The notes under the pieces are model-generated. The model ran no database searches. It had not been told where the DNA came from and worked only from the letters and a program-made list of their open reading frames with translations. The position numbers were made by a program, and so were the translations under genes. DNA of 64,000 bases from contig NZ_JAPPUY010000004.1 in assembly GCF_026712245.1 (NCBI RefSeq), positions 124,001-188,000 on the forward strand, given 5' to 3'. The DNA is from Roseateles hydrophilus. Lineage in GTDB: Bacteria > Pseudomonadota > Gammaproteobacteria > Burkholderiales > Burkholderiaceae_C. Positions 52,346 to 60,573 of the stretch are shown here, piece by piece. The number at the start of each line of letters is the position of its first letter. Positions within the stretch are counted from its first letter, which is position 1.

Positions 52346-52843
52346 TCACAGGCACAACATGCCCATACCGAACGCTTTGCCTGTGCTACCCACGCCTTGG
52401 CTCAGTGCCTCGCCAAAACGCTCGACATCCAGGACCTTCAGGACCCCGGTGAAATCGGTCTGGTCAATGGAGAACCTGCGCCCCGATGCCTCGATGAGGG
52501 CCATGCGGGCAGTGCAATGCACCGAGATGACCTCAAACCCGTGCAGTGCGGCCTTGCGGTCAAGCCAGGCATGCCGGCTGCGCCAGTCATTCGTCGGCCA
52601 GTACCGATGGCGCCCTTTGACCTTGGCACCAGTTGATGCCCTCAGCGTGAAGCCCAGGATGCTGCCGACCGAGAACTCCCGCAGGGGCACGGGGGTAGCG
52701 CCCTCCAGGGGCTCGGCGACACGGACCACCAGGTGGTCCCCTCGGTCAACGAACTGGGCCGCCTTGCCATCCAGGAGGCCGGCAACAGCTCGATGCACTG
52801 CGTAGCCAGTCAACGCTGCCGGCTTGGTGATGATGTGATCCAC
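52346..52843 (-). CDS. Cas6-like crRNA endoribonuclease (Cas6e/Csf5 type)
   Basis: A 165-residue RAMP protein ending in the glycine-rich loop GVGSTGKAFGMGMLCL, the hallmark of Cas6 proteins, close to the Cas6e form. His residues in the N-terminal part (MDHIITKPAALTGYAVHRAV) could be catalytic. It should cut the pre-crRNA at the base of the repeat hairpin. It starts with GTG at 52843, with AGGGAG at 6 bases, and is the first gene of the effector operon. Confidence 0.78.
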   Translation of the reverse strand: MDHIITKPAALTGYAVHRAVAGLLDGKAAQFVDRGDHLVVRVAEPLEGATPVPLREFSVGSILGFTLRASTGAKVKGRHRYWPTNDWRSRHAWLDRKAALHGFEVISVHCTARMALIEASGRRFSIDQTDFTGVLKVLDVERFGEALSQGVGSTGKAFGMGMLCL

Positions 52844-53116
52844 GTCGCTCCCTTGCGAATCTCTGCCCGTGTGACTGCGATGTTAGACGGCCAGCTTTGC
52901 AGTGCATGAGGCGCAACCCTGACCGCGCAGCTCTGCTGATCCGCCTCAGCCCTCAGGGAGCCCGGCCTAGTCCTCCAGGCCGGTCAACAGCAGCGGGAAC
53001 AGGCGAGTGCCCTGAAGACCCACTACCGGGGGCACGGCCCTCCAAGCGGAGCGTGACCTCGCCTATCGGTCCTCGGCTGACTTTGCCCCCTGACTCGGCA
53101 CAGCATGGGTCGAATA
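52844..53116. other. Divergent control region between cas operon and SOS gene pair
   Basis: A 273-base region that must contain the promoter of the cas6-csf2-array-csf3 operon on the minus strand and, at its right edge, the LexA-box promoter on the plus strand. No open frame is convincing. I see no clear cas promoter consensus. Confidence 0.5.
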
Positions 53117-53132
53117 CTGTATAAACATACAG
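53117..53132 (+). promoter_or_regulatory. LexA (SOS) box
   Basis: CTGT-ATAAACAT-ACAG matches the LexA consensus CTGT-N8-ACAG, with a TATAAA inside that can serve as -10. It lies immediately in front of the 53170 gene, so that gene and the one overlapping it should be induced by DNA damage. Confidence 0.8.
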
Positions 53133-53169
53133 CATGTGGGTGGATGCAATCAGGACAAGGCAGCGAGGC

Positions 53170-53598
53170 ATGAAGCTGGCGCAGGCCGAACTGGAAATGA
53201 TGGTGCCGCAGCGCGGCCGCCTGTGGGTCTCCGTGATGCGCGGCTGGGCCGACGACGGCGAGCGCAGGCCCCTGACCGCTTCGCTGCTGGGCTCGCGGGG
53301 CGAGGATCGGCTCATCTGGCAACTCGACAAAGTGCGGGTCAAGGTAAGGGACGGCCAAATCATGGTCTTGGGTTACGAAGACCTTGGGACCCACTACAAG
53401 AGCCCGAAGCTGTTCCCCCAGGTCTGGTGGTGTGACCCGGTGCGTGAGGCTGTGGATGACGCGGAGGCCCGCGCCAAGGCCCGATTTCCACCCACCGCCG
53501 GCAAGGGCAAGCCAAGGGCCGTGCCCGCGCCTGACATCGACCCCAGGGGCATGGTGCCGGCCTGGGTGCATGACGTTCCTCCAGGAGGTCCCCCATGA
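53170..53598 (+). CDS. SOS-controlled hypothetical protein
   Basis: A 142-residue protein of unknown function, start MKLAQAELEMMVPQRG. An in-frame ATG at 53134 exists, but it begins one base after the LexA box, leaving no room for a transcribed leader, so 53170 is preferred. Features: LWVSVMRGWADDGERRPLTA, a strand-rich middle, and a Pro-rich tail. No catalytic motif is seen. The next gene overlaps by ATGA with a GGAGG site. Damage induction and position beside the integrase element suggest a role in element mobilisation or a damage response. Confidence 0.6.
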   Translation: MKLAQAELEMMVPQRGRLWVSVMRGWADDGERRPLTASLLGSRGEDRLIWQLDKVRVKVRDGQIMVLGYEDLGTHYKSPKLFPQVWWCDPVREAVDDAEARAKARFPPTAGKGKPRAVPAPDIDPRGMVPAWVHDVPPGGPP

Positions 53599-53855
53599 CC
53601 TACGACGACACCCACCTGAAGCCTTTCCAACTCACCGGAATCGACGCGGCCGCCTTCGACATGGGCGTGATGACCGACGACTCCGGCAAGCCGATGCGCT
53701 ACCTGTACAGCACACCACTCCCGGGGCATGCTTACCGCGTGGGCTGCACCCGCTGGCGCCGGCTGGTGGTCCGTGTGGACGATGTGGACGCCCCTGGCAT
53801 CGAGGAGCGCGTGCTGGACGCGCTGGGCATCGAGTTGATGGATGTGCCGTTCTGA
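53595..53855 (+). CDS. Small hypothetical protein, co-transcribed with the SOS gene
   Basis: An 86-residue acidic protein (MTYDDTHLKPFQLTGIDAAA; RVDDVDAPGIEERVLDALGI). It overlaps the upstream gene by four bases and has a strong GGAGG site, so it is translated from the same SOS-controlled message. Function unknown. Confidence 0.6.
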   Translation: MTYDDTHLKPFQLTGIDAAAFDMGVMTDDSGKPMRYLYSTPLPGHAYRVGCTRWRRLVVRVDDVDAPGIEERVLDALGIELMDVPF

Positions 53856-53987
53856 CCCGGCTTCCCCCTTTTGGGGGATACGAGGGGGATACGGGGGGGG
53901 CGCCATCCCCCATCGCTCCCACCTCTGGGTGATAGCTGCCACACCGGCTGAGGCCGAGACTGGCTCTACCAACACGAAGCGCCGGTC

Positions 53988-54203
53988 ATGCAAACCACCA
54001 CCATCTCTACTCGCACCGCTGCCCTGCTGCACCGGATGCCCCGCTGGTTCACCGCCCAGGCTGTGGATGCGGCCAGGGTCGGCCGAGAACGTCAGGCACG
54101 TGCGGATGGCAACCGCGAGTTGGAGTTCCTGTGCGGGGTCGAGGTGGTCGAGTCGGACTTCGGGGAGTGGCTGGACACGGTGGCGACGTTCAGCCAGCGA
54201 TGA
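53988..54203 (+). CDS. Small hypothetical protein
   Basis: A 71-residue protein (MQTTTISTRTAALLHRMP; GVEVVESDFGEWLDTVATF) with no recognisable family. It lies 132 bases after the previous gene. Coding support is modest: a clean frame in the island gene direction and acidic, non-repetitive composition. Confidence 0.4.
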   Translation: MQTTTISTRTAALLHRMPRWFTAQAVDAARVGRERQARADGNRELEFLCGVEVVESDFGEWLDTVATFSQR

Positions 54204-54247
54204 TGGGCGCACGGCGACCACCGCCAGCCACATAAACGGGAGAGGTA

Positions 54248-54643
54248 ATGAAGCGCGACATGGAACTGGTCAGGACGATCCTGCTGACCTTGGCTGCCGT
54301 GCCTGAGGGGCAGCACATACCTAATCCGCTGGTGATTGATGGGCACACTGAACAGGCAGTAGGCCATCACGTCTCTCTGATGGGACAGGCGGGACTTCTT
54401 AAGATTGCAGACATCACGACGATGAGCGACGCATTCAGCCAGGCGCTTCCGCTGGAAATCACTTGGAAGGGCCACGACTTCATTGAAACGATGCAGTCGC
54501 AAGAGGTGTGGGAGCGGACCAAGCAGGCCATGAAGGAGGCGGGCGGCGGCGGCTTCAGCATGATGATGGAGTTCGGCAAGAAGGTAGCCGAGGGCTTCCT
54601 GAAGAAGAAGCTGAAAGACGCGACCGGCATCGACTTGGGGTAG
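54248..54643 (+). CDS. DUF2513 domain-containing protein
   Basis: A 131-residue protein with the DUF2513 N-terminus MKRDMELVRTILLTLAAVPEG and HHVSLMGQAGLLKIADI, a winged-helix-like small domain common in phages and islands. The C-terminal half is an amphipathic helix (FGKKVAEGFLKKKLKDATG). GGGAGAGG precedes the ATG. DUF2513 proteins are of unknown function, possibly regulatory or toxin-antitoxin related. It is the last gene before attR. Confidence 0.85.
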   Translation: MKRDMELVRTILLTLAAVPEGQHIPNPLVIDGHTEQAVGHHVSLMGQAGLLKIADITTMSDAFSQALPLEITWKGHDFIETMQSQEVWERTKQAMKEAGGGGFSMMMEFGKKVAEGFLKKKLKDATGIDLG

Positions 54644-54789
54644 GCGCCGAGGCTGGACAGAAGTGGTTCGCTGCGGCTTGCAGAGGGGGTACTATCCAGG
54701 CTCGCCGCGTGACAGATAACTGTGACAGTTGGAGGCCGGCAGAAGTGAACTAAGTAGTTGATTTCAAAGGGAAATTAGTAAAAACTTCT

Positions 54790-54816
54790 TGAGTTCGAAT
54801 CTCACCGCTTCCGCCA
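54790..54816. repeat. Right attachment site (attR)
   Basis: Exact copy of the last 27 bases of tRNA-Ser (41470-41496). Sequence to its left (TTGATTTCAAAGGGAAATTA) also resembles the sequence just inside attL, as expected for island ends. Confidence 0.92.
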
Positions 54817-54831
54817 GGAACCCAATAGCAG

Positions 54832-54859
54832 AGCGCCCAAATGGGCGCTTTTCTTTTTT
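54832..54859 (+). terminator. Displaced tRNA-Ser terminator
   Basis: AGCGCCCA-AA-TGGGCGCT followed by TTTCTTTTTT is a strong intrinsic terminator 16 bases beyond attR. Before island insertion it would have lain just downstream of tRNA-Ser; the island pushed it 13.3 kb away. Confidence 0.88.
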
Positions 54860-55001
54860 CCGCCATCCCGTCCACCAACGCAAACCGGATTGCATGGGCG
54901 CGTGCAGTGGCCGCCGTGGTGACGGCCCGGCGCGGTCCTGCCCCTTCGCGCAGTAGACTGATTGCGCAACGTTCAGCGCACCATGAGCGGCGCGGGCACA
55001 G

Positions 55002-55025
55002 CCCCCCCCCCCCCCCCCCCCCCCC
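55002..55025. repeat. Homopolymer tract of 24 C
   Basis: A run of 24 cytosines 45 bases before the HDOD gene start. An upstream ATG (54983) enters the tract and hits a stop when the tract is 24 long, but 23 or 26 Cs would join it in frame to the HDOD gene. Such long runs are unstable and typical of phase-variable genes. Length may also be uncertain through sequencing or assembly error. Confidence 0.9.
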
Positions 55026-55070
55026 GCAGGCGGCGGCCCTCCATCTGCGTGCAACGACCGCGAGGCTAGC

Positions 55071-55889
55071 TTGGACGAATCGATGGCAGGTGCGGCCCGG
55101 CACGCCCTGAATCTTGAGTTGCCAGCGCCCCCCTTGGCGCTTCTGCAGATGGCCGCCTTGCTGGCTGAACCCAGCTGCGACATCGACGCCCTCGCCGACA
55201 TTATCGAAACCGATATGGCGCTGAGCGCGGCCCTGCTCAGAACCGTCAATTCCGCATTCTTCAAGCTTTCTGGACGCGTGCAGACGGTGCGCGAGGCGAT
55301 CACCTACCTGGGCTATCGCGAAGTCGGCTCGATCACGCTCCAGAATGGCCTGCGCGCCGCGTTCCCGCCGGCGCCGGAGCTCGAGTCGCTTTGGCAGCGG
55401 TCCACGGAACGCAGTCGATGGATGGGTGCCGTGGCTCAGGCGCTCGGGTTTGATGCGTGGGCGGCGCACTCGGCCGGCCTGTTCGAGGAATGCGGCAAGG
55501 CCTTGCTGTTTCGCCATGCGACTTCGGCCTACCGATCGATCTGGCAGCAGGCGCCGACCGACGACGCCGCGCTGGTGCTGCATGAGATGCAGGCGTTTGG
55601 CGCTTCGCACGACATCCTCGGCGCTGCCTTGTGCGAAACCTGGGGCTTGCAGGCTGCAGCCGCACACAGCGTGCGCTGTCATGTGGCCATGCACGCCACG
55701 CTCGCACTTTCCGGCCCAGTCGGACATCGGCGCATCGCGGCGGTCTCCGTGCTTGCACATCACGCCACGAAACCCGCCCATGAACTTGAGCGCTGCATCG
55801 AGAGCATCGCGCAGCAGCTGGAACTGCCCAGTGCACGGATCAGAGCTGCCATTCCGTCGCCGCGCGCACGCGCAGAAACATCCACGTGA
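55071..55889 (+). CDS. HDOD domain signalling protein
   Basis: A 272-residue HDOD protein: LELPAPPLALLQMAALLAEP and DIDALADIIETDMALSAALL, then RTVNSAFFKLSGRVQTVREA. HDOD domains lack the HD catalytic dyad and act as scaffold or signalling modules, often near c-di-GMP genes; here the next gene is a GGDEF-EAL protein, tail-to-tail. I chose TTG 55071 because GAGG lies five bases before it; ATG 55083 is an alternative. A possible N-terminal extension through the poly-C tract is discussed in the findings. Confidence 0.85.
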   Translation: MDESMAGAARHALNLELPAPPLALLQMAALLAEPSCDIDALADIIETDMALSAALLRTVNSAFFKLSGRVQTVREAITYLGYREVGSITLQNGLRAAFPPAPELESLWQRSTERSRWMGAVAQALGFDAWAAHSAGLFEECGKALLFRHATSAYRSIWQQAPTDDAALVLHEMQAFGASHDILGAALCETWGLQAAAAHSVRCHVAMHATLALSGPVGHRRIAAVSVLAHHATKPAHELERCIESIAQQLELPSARIRAAIPSPRARAETST

Positions 55890-55893
55890 AACG

Positions 55894-58800
55894 TCACTGA
55901 CCTGACTTGGCCGGTTCAGCGAGCAACGCGTCGATGGGCTCGGGCCGGTGGATCAGGTAGCCCTGGGCGTAATCCACGCCGATCAGCTGAAGTCGGTGCA
56001 AGGCATCGGCGCTGTCCACGAACTCCGCCACGGTCTTGATGCCCATCAGCTGCGCGACGTCGACAAAGCAACGCACGGCGGCATCGTCCAAGGCCTCCGT
56101 CACCAGGTTGCGGATGTACTGGCCGTCGATCTTGAGATAGTCCACCTGCAAAGCCTTCAGGTAGCCAAACGACGAGGCGCCAGCGCCGAAGTCGTCCAGC
56201 GACACCTTCACGCCCGCCTGTCGAACCTGGCCGATGAACACCGCGGCGTCCGCCAGGTTGGTTACCGCAGCGGTTTCAGTGATCTCCAGACACAGCCTGC
56301 TGCACACCGCGGGCCCGGCATCCGCGAGCAGTTCCAGCACCCAGCCATGAAACGCGCGGTCACCAACGGATCGCCCTGACAAATTGACGCTCAGGCTCTC
56401 GATGCCGCAGGGCTGCGCGCGACTGCGCAGCCAGGCGACCGCCCGACTCAAGACCCAGCGGTCAATCCGCGAGACCAGATGGAAACGCTCGGCAGCCGGA
56501 AGAAACGAACCCGGCTGAACCCACGAGCCATCGTCATTGCGCATGCGCAGCAGCACCTCTGCATGCAGGCCCTGGGCCTGCCCGTTCAGGCACTCGAAGC
56601 GCTGCGCGAACAACGCAAAACCGTCGTGATCCAGCGCGCTCTCGATGCGAGACGTCCATTGAATCTCGTGGCTGCGAGCCCGCATGGCGGCATCCGTGTC
56701 GAACCAAGCGTGCACCCGATTGCGACCGGCCTCCTTGGCGGCGTAGCAGGAGGTGTCCGCGGCCTGCTGGATCGCTGCCGTGCTGGCCCAGCGCTTGTCC
56801 ACCGGCACCAGGCCGATGCTCGTGCCGATGCGAAACCGACGGTCTTCGTGGATGAATCGGAAATCGTCCATGCGGTCGCAGATCTTCTGCGCCACACGGC
56901 CTGCCTGCTCCATGTTGCAGTGCTCGAGGATGATCGCGAACTCGTCGCCGCCCAAGCGGGCCAGGGTGTCACGTGCTCGCACGGCATCACCCAGCAGCTT
57001 GCTGACCTGTTGCAGAAGTTGGTCGCCGACGGAGTGGCCGCAAGCGTCGTTGACCAGCTTGAACTGGTCCAGGTCGATGTACATCAACGCATGCTGGCTG
57101 TCGTGCTCCTGGGCGTGCCGCAGCGTTCGGAGCATGCGCGTCTCGAACTCGGCGCGGTTGACCAAGCCCGTCAGTGCATCGTGGGTGGCGCGGTAGGTCA
57201 TCTCGCCGCTCAGGCGGCGCTGTTCGCTGACGTCGTGGAACACCAGCACCACGCCCAGCATCTCACCCTGGGCGTTCAGGATGGGCGCAGCCGAGTCCTG
57301 GATGCCGTACTCGGTGCCGTCCTTGGAGATCAGCAGCGTCTGGTGCGCCAGGCCGACGATGCGCCCTTCGGCCAAGCAGGCGGCGACCGGGTCAGGTGCC
57401 GACTCGCGCGTCTCTTCATTGACGATGTGGAAAACCTGCAGCAAGGGACGCCCCACCGCCTCGGAGGACAGCCATCCGGTCATGCGCTCGGCCACCGGAT
57501 TGAGCCAGCTGATGAGCCCGGCAGCATCGGTCGTGATCACGGCGTCACCGATCGAGCGCAGCGTCACCCGCATCAGCTCATGCTGATCGGCCAATTGCAT
57601 GCTCAGCCTGGACAGCGCCTCGTCACGCCGCTTGCGCTCGGAAATGTCGATGTGGATGCCGTAAACCCACTCCGGGCGCCCATCTGGTGTGCGGGTGATC
57701 AGACGCCCGCGGTCTTCCACCCAGATCCAGTGCCCATCCCGATGCCTCAACCGGGCTTCGGTGATGTAGGCGTCCGAGCGCCCCGCGAAGTGGTCCCGCA
57801 GCAGTCGCCTGGTGTGGGGCAACTCATCCGGATGCGCAATATCGACACGGAACTGGTTGGTCACCGTGCCCAGTTCGTCAAGCGACCACCCGAGGATGGT
57901 CGCCCATCGCGGGTTGACGATCACCTCACCGGTCTGAACGTTCCACTCCCACGTCCCCGCGTTCGTGCTTTCGATCAGGTTGCGCAGGCGCTCATGCTCG
58001 CGGGCCAGTTCGCGCTCCGCGCGACGGCGCAAGGTCACATCCTGGACCACGGACAGGCTGCGTTCACCGTCGACCAGCCCATCGCGCTCGAGGATGGCCG
58101 ACAGGAGCACGTCGACGATCTCGCCCCCGCGGGTCACCATCTCATAGGGCACATCGTCGCAGCGGCCGAGCTTGAAGAAGGCGGGCAGCACCTCCTCGCG
58201 CGCCCGCCGCCGGGAATCGTCCGTGAGGAAGTCTGTGATGGGTCGACCGATCACCTCGCTGCGTTCGTAGCCCAAACGGGCCAGCCACGCATCGCTGACG
58301 TGCAGCAGGCGTCCTTGCGCGTCGATCGAATGCAGCAGCGCCGGCGTGGTTTCGTACATCGAGCGCAGACGCCCCTTGGCGGCCAGCAGGGCTTGCTGCT
58401 GCTCTTTGCGCAGGCTGATCTCCTGCACCGTGCCCCGCAGTCCTTGGACCTTGCCCTTCGAATGACGGACAAGCTCGCCGCGCGCATCCACCCAGCCCAC
58501 GGAGCCATCCGGGCGCCAGTACCTGAGCTCCATCTCATACGGTTCGCCCGACACCAAGGCAGACTCGACCTGCCGACGCAGGCGCTCAAAATCCTCCGGC
58601 AGGTAGAGCGCCGACTGCTCGACGAAGCTGGGTGCCGGGCCGTTTGGATCCCGCCCGAAAATCGCGAACAGCTGCGGCGACCAGGCAACCACATCCCCCT
58701 CAACGCGCCAGGTCCAACTGCCGATCTGGCCCAGGCGCTGCGCCTCTTCCAGCACCGTCTGGCTTTGCTTCAGGGCAGTCACGTCATTGACGAGCACGAA

Positions 58801-59520
58801 GAAGCCCTGCACCTCCCCGTCCACCAGATCAGGGATGTAGTGCGCCAGCGTGTGCGCCGTGCTGCCGTCCGCCCTGGCCAGACTGCGCTCGAAGATCTGC
58901 TCCTGCCCGGCGAGCGCGCCCAGGATGTATGGCTCGTTCAGCGCGAAGACGCTGCCGCCCAGCAGATCGCGAAGCGAGGTGCCCATCAATTGGTCAGGGT
59001 CCTGCCCAAACCAATCGAGGTAGGACCTGTTCGCAAACCGGCAGCGCAGGTCCTTGTCCCAGTACCCAACCAGCCCCGGAATCGCATCCGTGACGCCCTT
59101 GATGAATCGCTGCTGATGCAGCAGCGCCTGATTCCGGGACTCGGCCAGGTTGCGCTGCTCCACCAACTCGGCCTCGAAGCGATGCCGATCGACAGCTGAA
59201 AAGATCGTCCAGTAGTAGGCCGGCCCGCCCTGGTGCTGCCCCAGGCGGGCATTCAACAGCACCGGCAGCCTGGCGCTGCCTTCACCCTTGAATTGCAGGT
59301 GGATCTCGTTCAACCGCCCATCGCGCAACAAGGTCGGCCACAGGTGCGTCTGCAGGAAGATCCGACTGGCCGGCGGCAGCAGGTCCTCGATTGAACTCCC
59401 GACCAGGCCGTGCCGGGAGGCGCCCACCAGTTCAGCGAGACCTGCATTGACGCCCAGGATGCGTCCCGCACGGTCGGTGATCACCACGGCGCATGGGAGC
59501 TCGTCCAGGAGTTCCATCAC
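55894..59520 (-). CDS. Multi-PAS sensor with GGDEF and EAL domains
   Basis: A 1208-residue c-di-GMP enzyme. Several PAS/PAC units fill residues 1-780 (e.g. GILDRAGRILGVNA-like N-terminus, LISWLNPVAERMTGWLSSEA). The GGDEF domain has an intact RLGGDEFAII near residue 857; the EAL domain has ExLxR (HAEVLLRM near 987) and DDFGAG near 1108. Both synthesis and breakdown may be possible. It lacks membrane segments. It follows the RsbQ-like hydrolase gene by 12 bases on the same strand, so that protein is probably its signal partner. PAS ligand unknown. Confidence 0.92.
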   Translation of the reverse strand: MMELLDELPCAVVITDRAGRILGVNAGLAELVGASRHGLVGSSIEDLLPPASRIFLQTHLWPTLLRDGRLNEIHLQFKGEGSARLPVLLNARLGQHQGGPAYYWTIFSAVDRHRFEAELVEQRNLAESRNQALLHQQRFIKGVTDAIPGLVGYWDKDLRCRFANRSYLDWFGQDPDQLMGTSLRDLLGGSVFALNEPYILGALAGQEQIFERSLARADGSTAHTLAHYIPDLVDGEVQGFFVLVNDVTALKQSQTVLEEAQRLGQIGSWTWRVEGDVVAWSPQLFAIFGRDPNGPAPSFVEQSALYLPEDFERLRRQVESALVSGEPYEMELRYWRPDGSVGWVDARGELVRHSKGKVQGLRGTVQEISLRKEQQQALLAAKGRLRSMYETTPALLHSIDAQGRLLHVSDAWLARLGYERSEVIGRPITDFLTDDSRRRAREEVLPAFFKLGRCDDVPYEMVTRGGEIVDVLLSAILERDGLVDGERSLSVVQDVTLRRRAERELAREHERLRNLIESTNAGTWEWNVQTGEVIVNPRWATILGWSLDELGTVTNQFRVDIAHPDELPHTRRLLRDHFAGRSDAYITEARLRHRDGHWIWVEDRGRLITRTPDGRPEWVYGIHIDISERKRRDEALSRLSMQLADQHELMRVTLRSIGDAVITTDAAGLISWLNPVAERMTGWLSSEAVGRPLLQVFHIVNEETRESAPDPVAACLAEGRIVGLAHQTLLISKDGTEYGIQDSAAPILNAQGEMLGVVLVFHDVSEQRRLSGEMTYRATHDALTGLVNRAEFETRMLRTLRHAQEHDSQHALMYIDLDQFKLVNDACGHSVGDQLLQQVSKLLGDAVRARDTLARLGGDEFAIILEHCNMEQAGRVAQKICDRMDDFRFIHEDRRFRIGTSIGLVPVDKRWASTAAIQQAADTSCYAAKEAGRNRVHAWFDTDAAMRARSHEIQWTSRIESALDHDGFALFAQRFECLNGQAQGLHAEVLLRMRNDDGSWVQPGSFLPAAERFHLVSRIDRWVLSRAVAWLRSRAQPCGIESLSVNLSGRSVGDRAFHGWVLELLADAGPAVCSRLCLEITETAAVTNLADAAVFIGQVRQAGVKVSLDDFGAGASSFGYLKALQVDYLKIDGQYIRNLVTEALDDAAVRCFVDVAQLMGIKTVAEFVDSADALHRLQLIGVDYAQGYLIHRPEPIDALLAEPAKSGQ

Positions 59521-59532
59521 TCAGCAGTGATC

Positions 59533-60345
59533 TCAGACGGCGGCGGCGGGAGCCAGGTACTGCTGCATCGCTTCGATGACCAGCGCCGGGTTGCTCAGGT
59601 GCGCACAGTGCCCTTCGACGTCCAGAACCCGCAAGGTGCTCTGCGGCATCTGTGCATGCATGTATTCACCCACGCCCAGGGGCGCCAGACTGTCTTTGCG
59701 GTGCTGCAGCAGCAGCGAGGGCACCGGCACGCGGTGCAGGTCTGCGCGGTTGTCCGCAAAGAAGGTGGCCCGCGCAAACACGCGCGCCACGGCCGGGTCC
59801 GTCGAGCAGAAGCTTTCGTTCAAGGTGCCCGCCACGGCGTCGCCGCCGGAGGCGCCCGCCACGACGGGCGCCAGGTATTGCGCCCAGCCCATGTAGTTTT
59901 GATCCAGCAAGGTCAGCAGGCCTTCAAGGTCTTCCGGCTCGAAGCCGCCCAGATACGCTGGCGGGTCATTCAGGAACGATGGCGAAGGCCCGATCAAGAT
60001 GAGTCGGTTGAACAAGGCGGGGCGCTGGATGGACGCCAGCATGCCGATGCTGCAGCTCACCGAATGCCCAACGAAGGTCACGTCTTCCGTCAGGCCCAGC
60101 GCGTCACACACGTCCAGCACATCACGCGCGTAGCCCGTGAGGTTGGCGTAACGCAGCGGATCGAACGCTGTGCGATCGGAATTGCCGCTGCCAACGTAGT
60201 CGAACACGACCTGGCGGTGGGTTTCTGCAAACGCCGGCAGGATGTGGTTCCACATCTCCCGGTTGCAGCCGAAGCCGTGGGCGTAGAGCAGAACAGGCCC
60301 GCGATCGCCCAGGACTTCCACGTTGTTGCGCTTGAGAAGGTTCAT
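59533..60345 (-). CDS. RsbQ-like alpha/beta hydrolase
   Basis: A 270-residue alpha/beta hydrolase close to RsbQ of Bacillus (energy-stress pathway): YAHGFGCNREMWNHI near residue 21, nucleophile Ser95 in FVGHSVSCSIGML, and the catalytic His in VEGHCAHLSNPALV near the end. RsbQ processes or delivers a small hydrophobic ligand to a PAS-domain partner. The PAS-GGDEF-EAL gene lies 12 bases downstream, a natural partner. Start MNLLKRNN at 60345 is favoured; MKSPMNLL at 60357 is also possible. The in-frame extension to 60555 is unsupported. Confidence 0.87.
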   Translation of the reverse strand: MNLLKRNNVEVLGDRGPVLLYAHGFGCNREMWNHILPAFAETHRQVVFDYVGSGNSDRTAFDPLRYANLTGYARDVLDVCDALGLTEDVTFVGHSVSCSIGMLASIQRPALFNRLILIGPSPSFLNDPPAYLGGFEPEDLEGLLTLLDQNYMGWAQYLAPVVAGASGGDAVAGTLNESFCSTDPAVARVFARATFFADNRADLHRVPVPSLLLQHRKDSLAPLGVGEYMHAQMPQSTLRVLDVEGHCAHLSNPALVIEAMQQYLAPAAAV

Positions 60346-60573
60346 GGGACTTTTCATGGGCAACGGGGGCGCAGCACAGCGAGCATCACAAGTCGCTTGC
60401 TCATCAGGCAGCGCCGCGACTTTAATCAACTTCAGCGGCACCGCAGACGCGTGTCGAGGTTTCGCCAGCGCGGACGACTCGCGGGCGAACAGCGCTCGCT
60501 CAGCGTCACCGCCGGCGCCAATCGCCAGGCGTCTGGGCTGGTGCTGAGCGCCCATGCTGGCGCCCGGGCCATG

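Larger units (their letters stand above)
41470..54816. mobile_element. Integrative genomic island in tRNA-Ser carrying a type IV CRISPR-Cas locus
   Basis: The element is bounded by 27-bp direct repeats; one copy excised would be about 13.32 kb. Next to attL is a tyrosine integrase gene. Cargo includes a serine resolvase, a broken Bro-N gene, a tRNA-like structure, small unknown genes, an SOS-box gene pair, DUF2513, and the CRISPR effector operon. No relaxase, conjugation or capsid genes are seen, so it would need a helper to move between cells, as satellites and mobilisable islands do. Confidence 0.9.

Noticed and set aside
52346-52843. Type I-E Cascade based on the Cas6e-like protein
   Set aside because: No Cas3, Cas8e or Cse2 is present; csf2, csf3 and DinG point to type IV.
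41470-54816. Complete prophage
   Set aside because: No capsid, terminase, portal or lysis genes are present; integrase, Bro-N and DUF2513 alone do not make a phage.
41470-54816. Integrative conjugative element
   Set aside because: No relaxase or type IV secretion genes were found.
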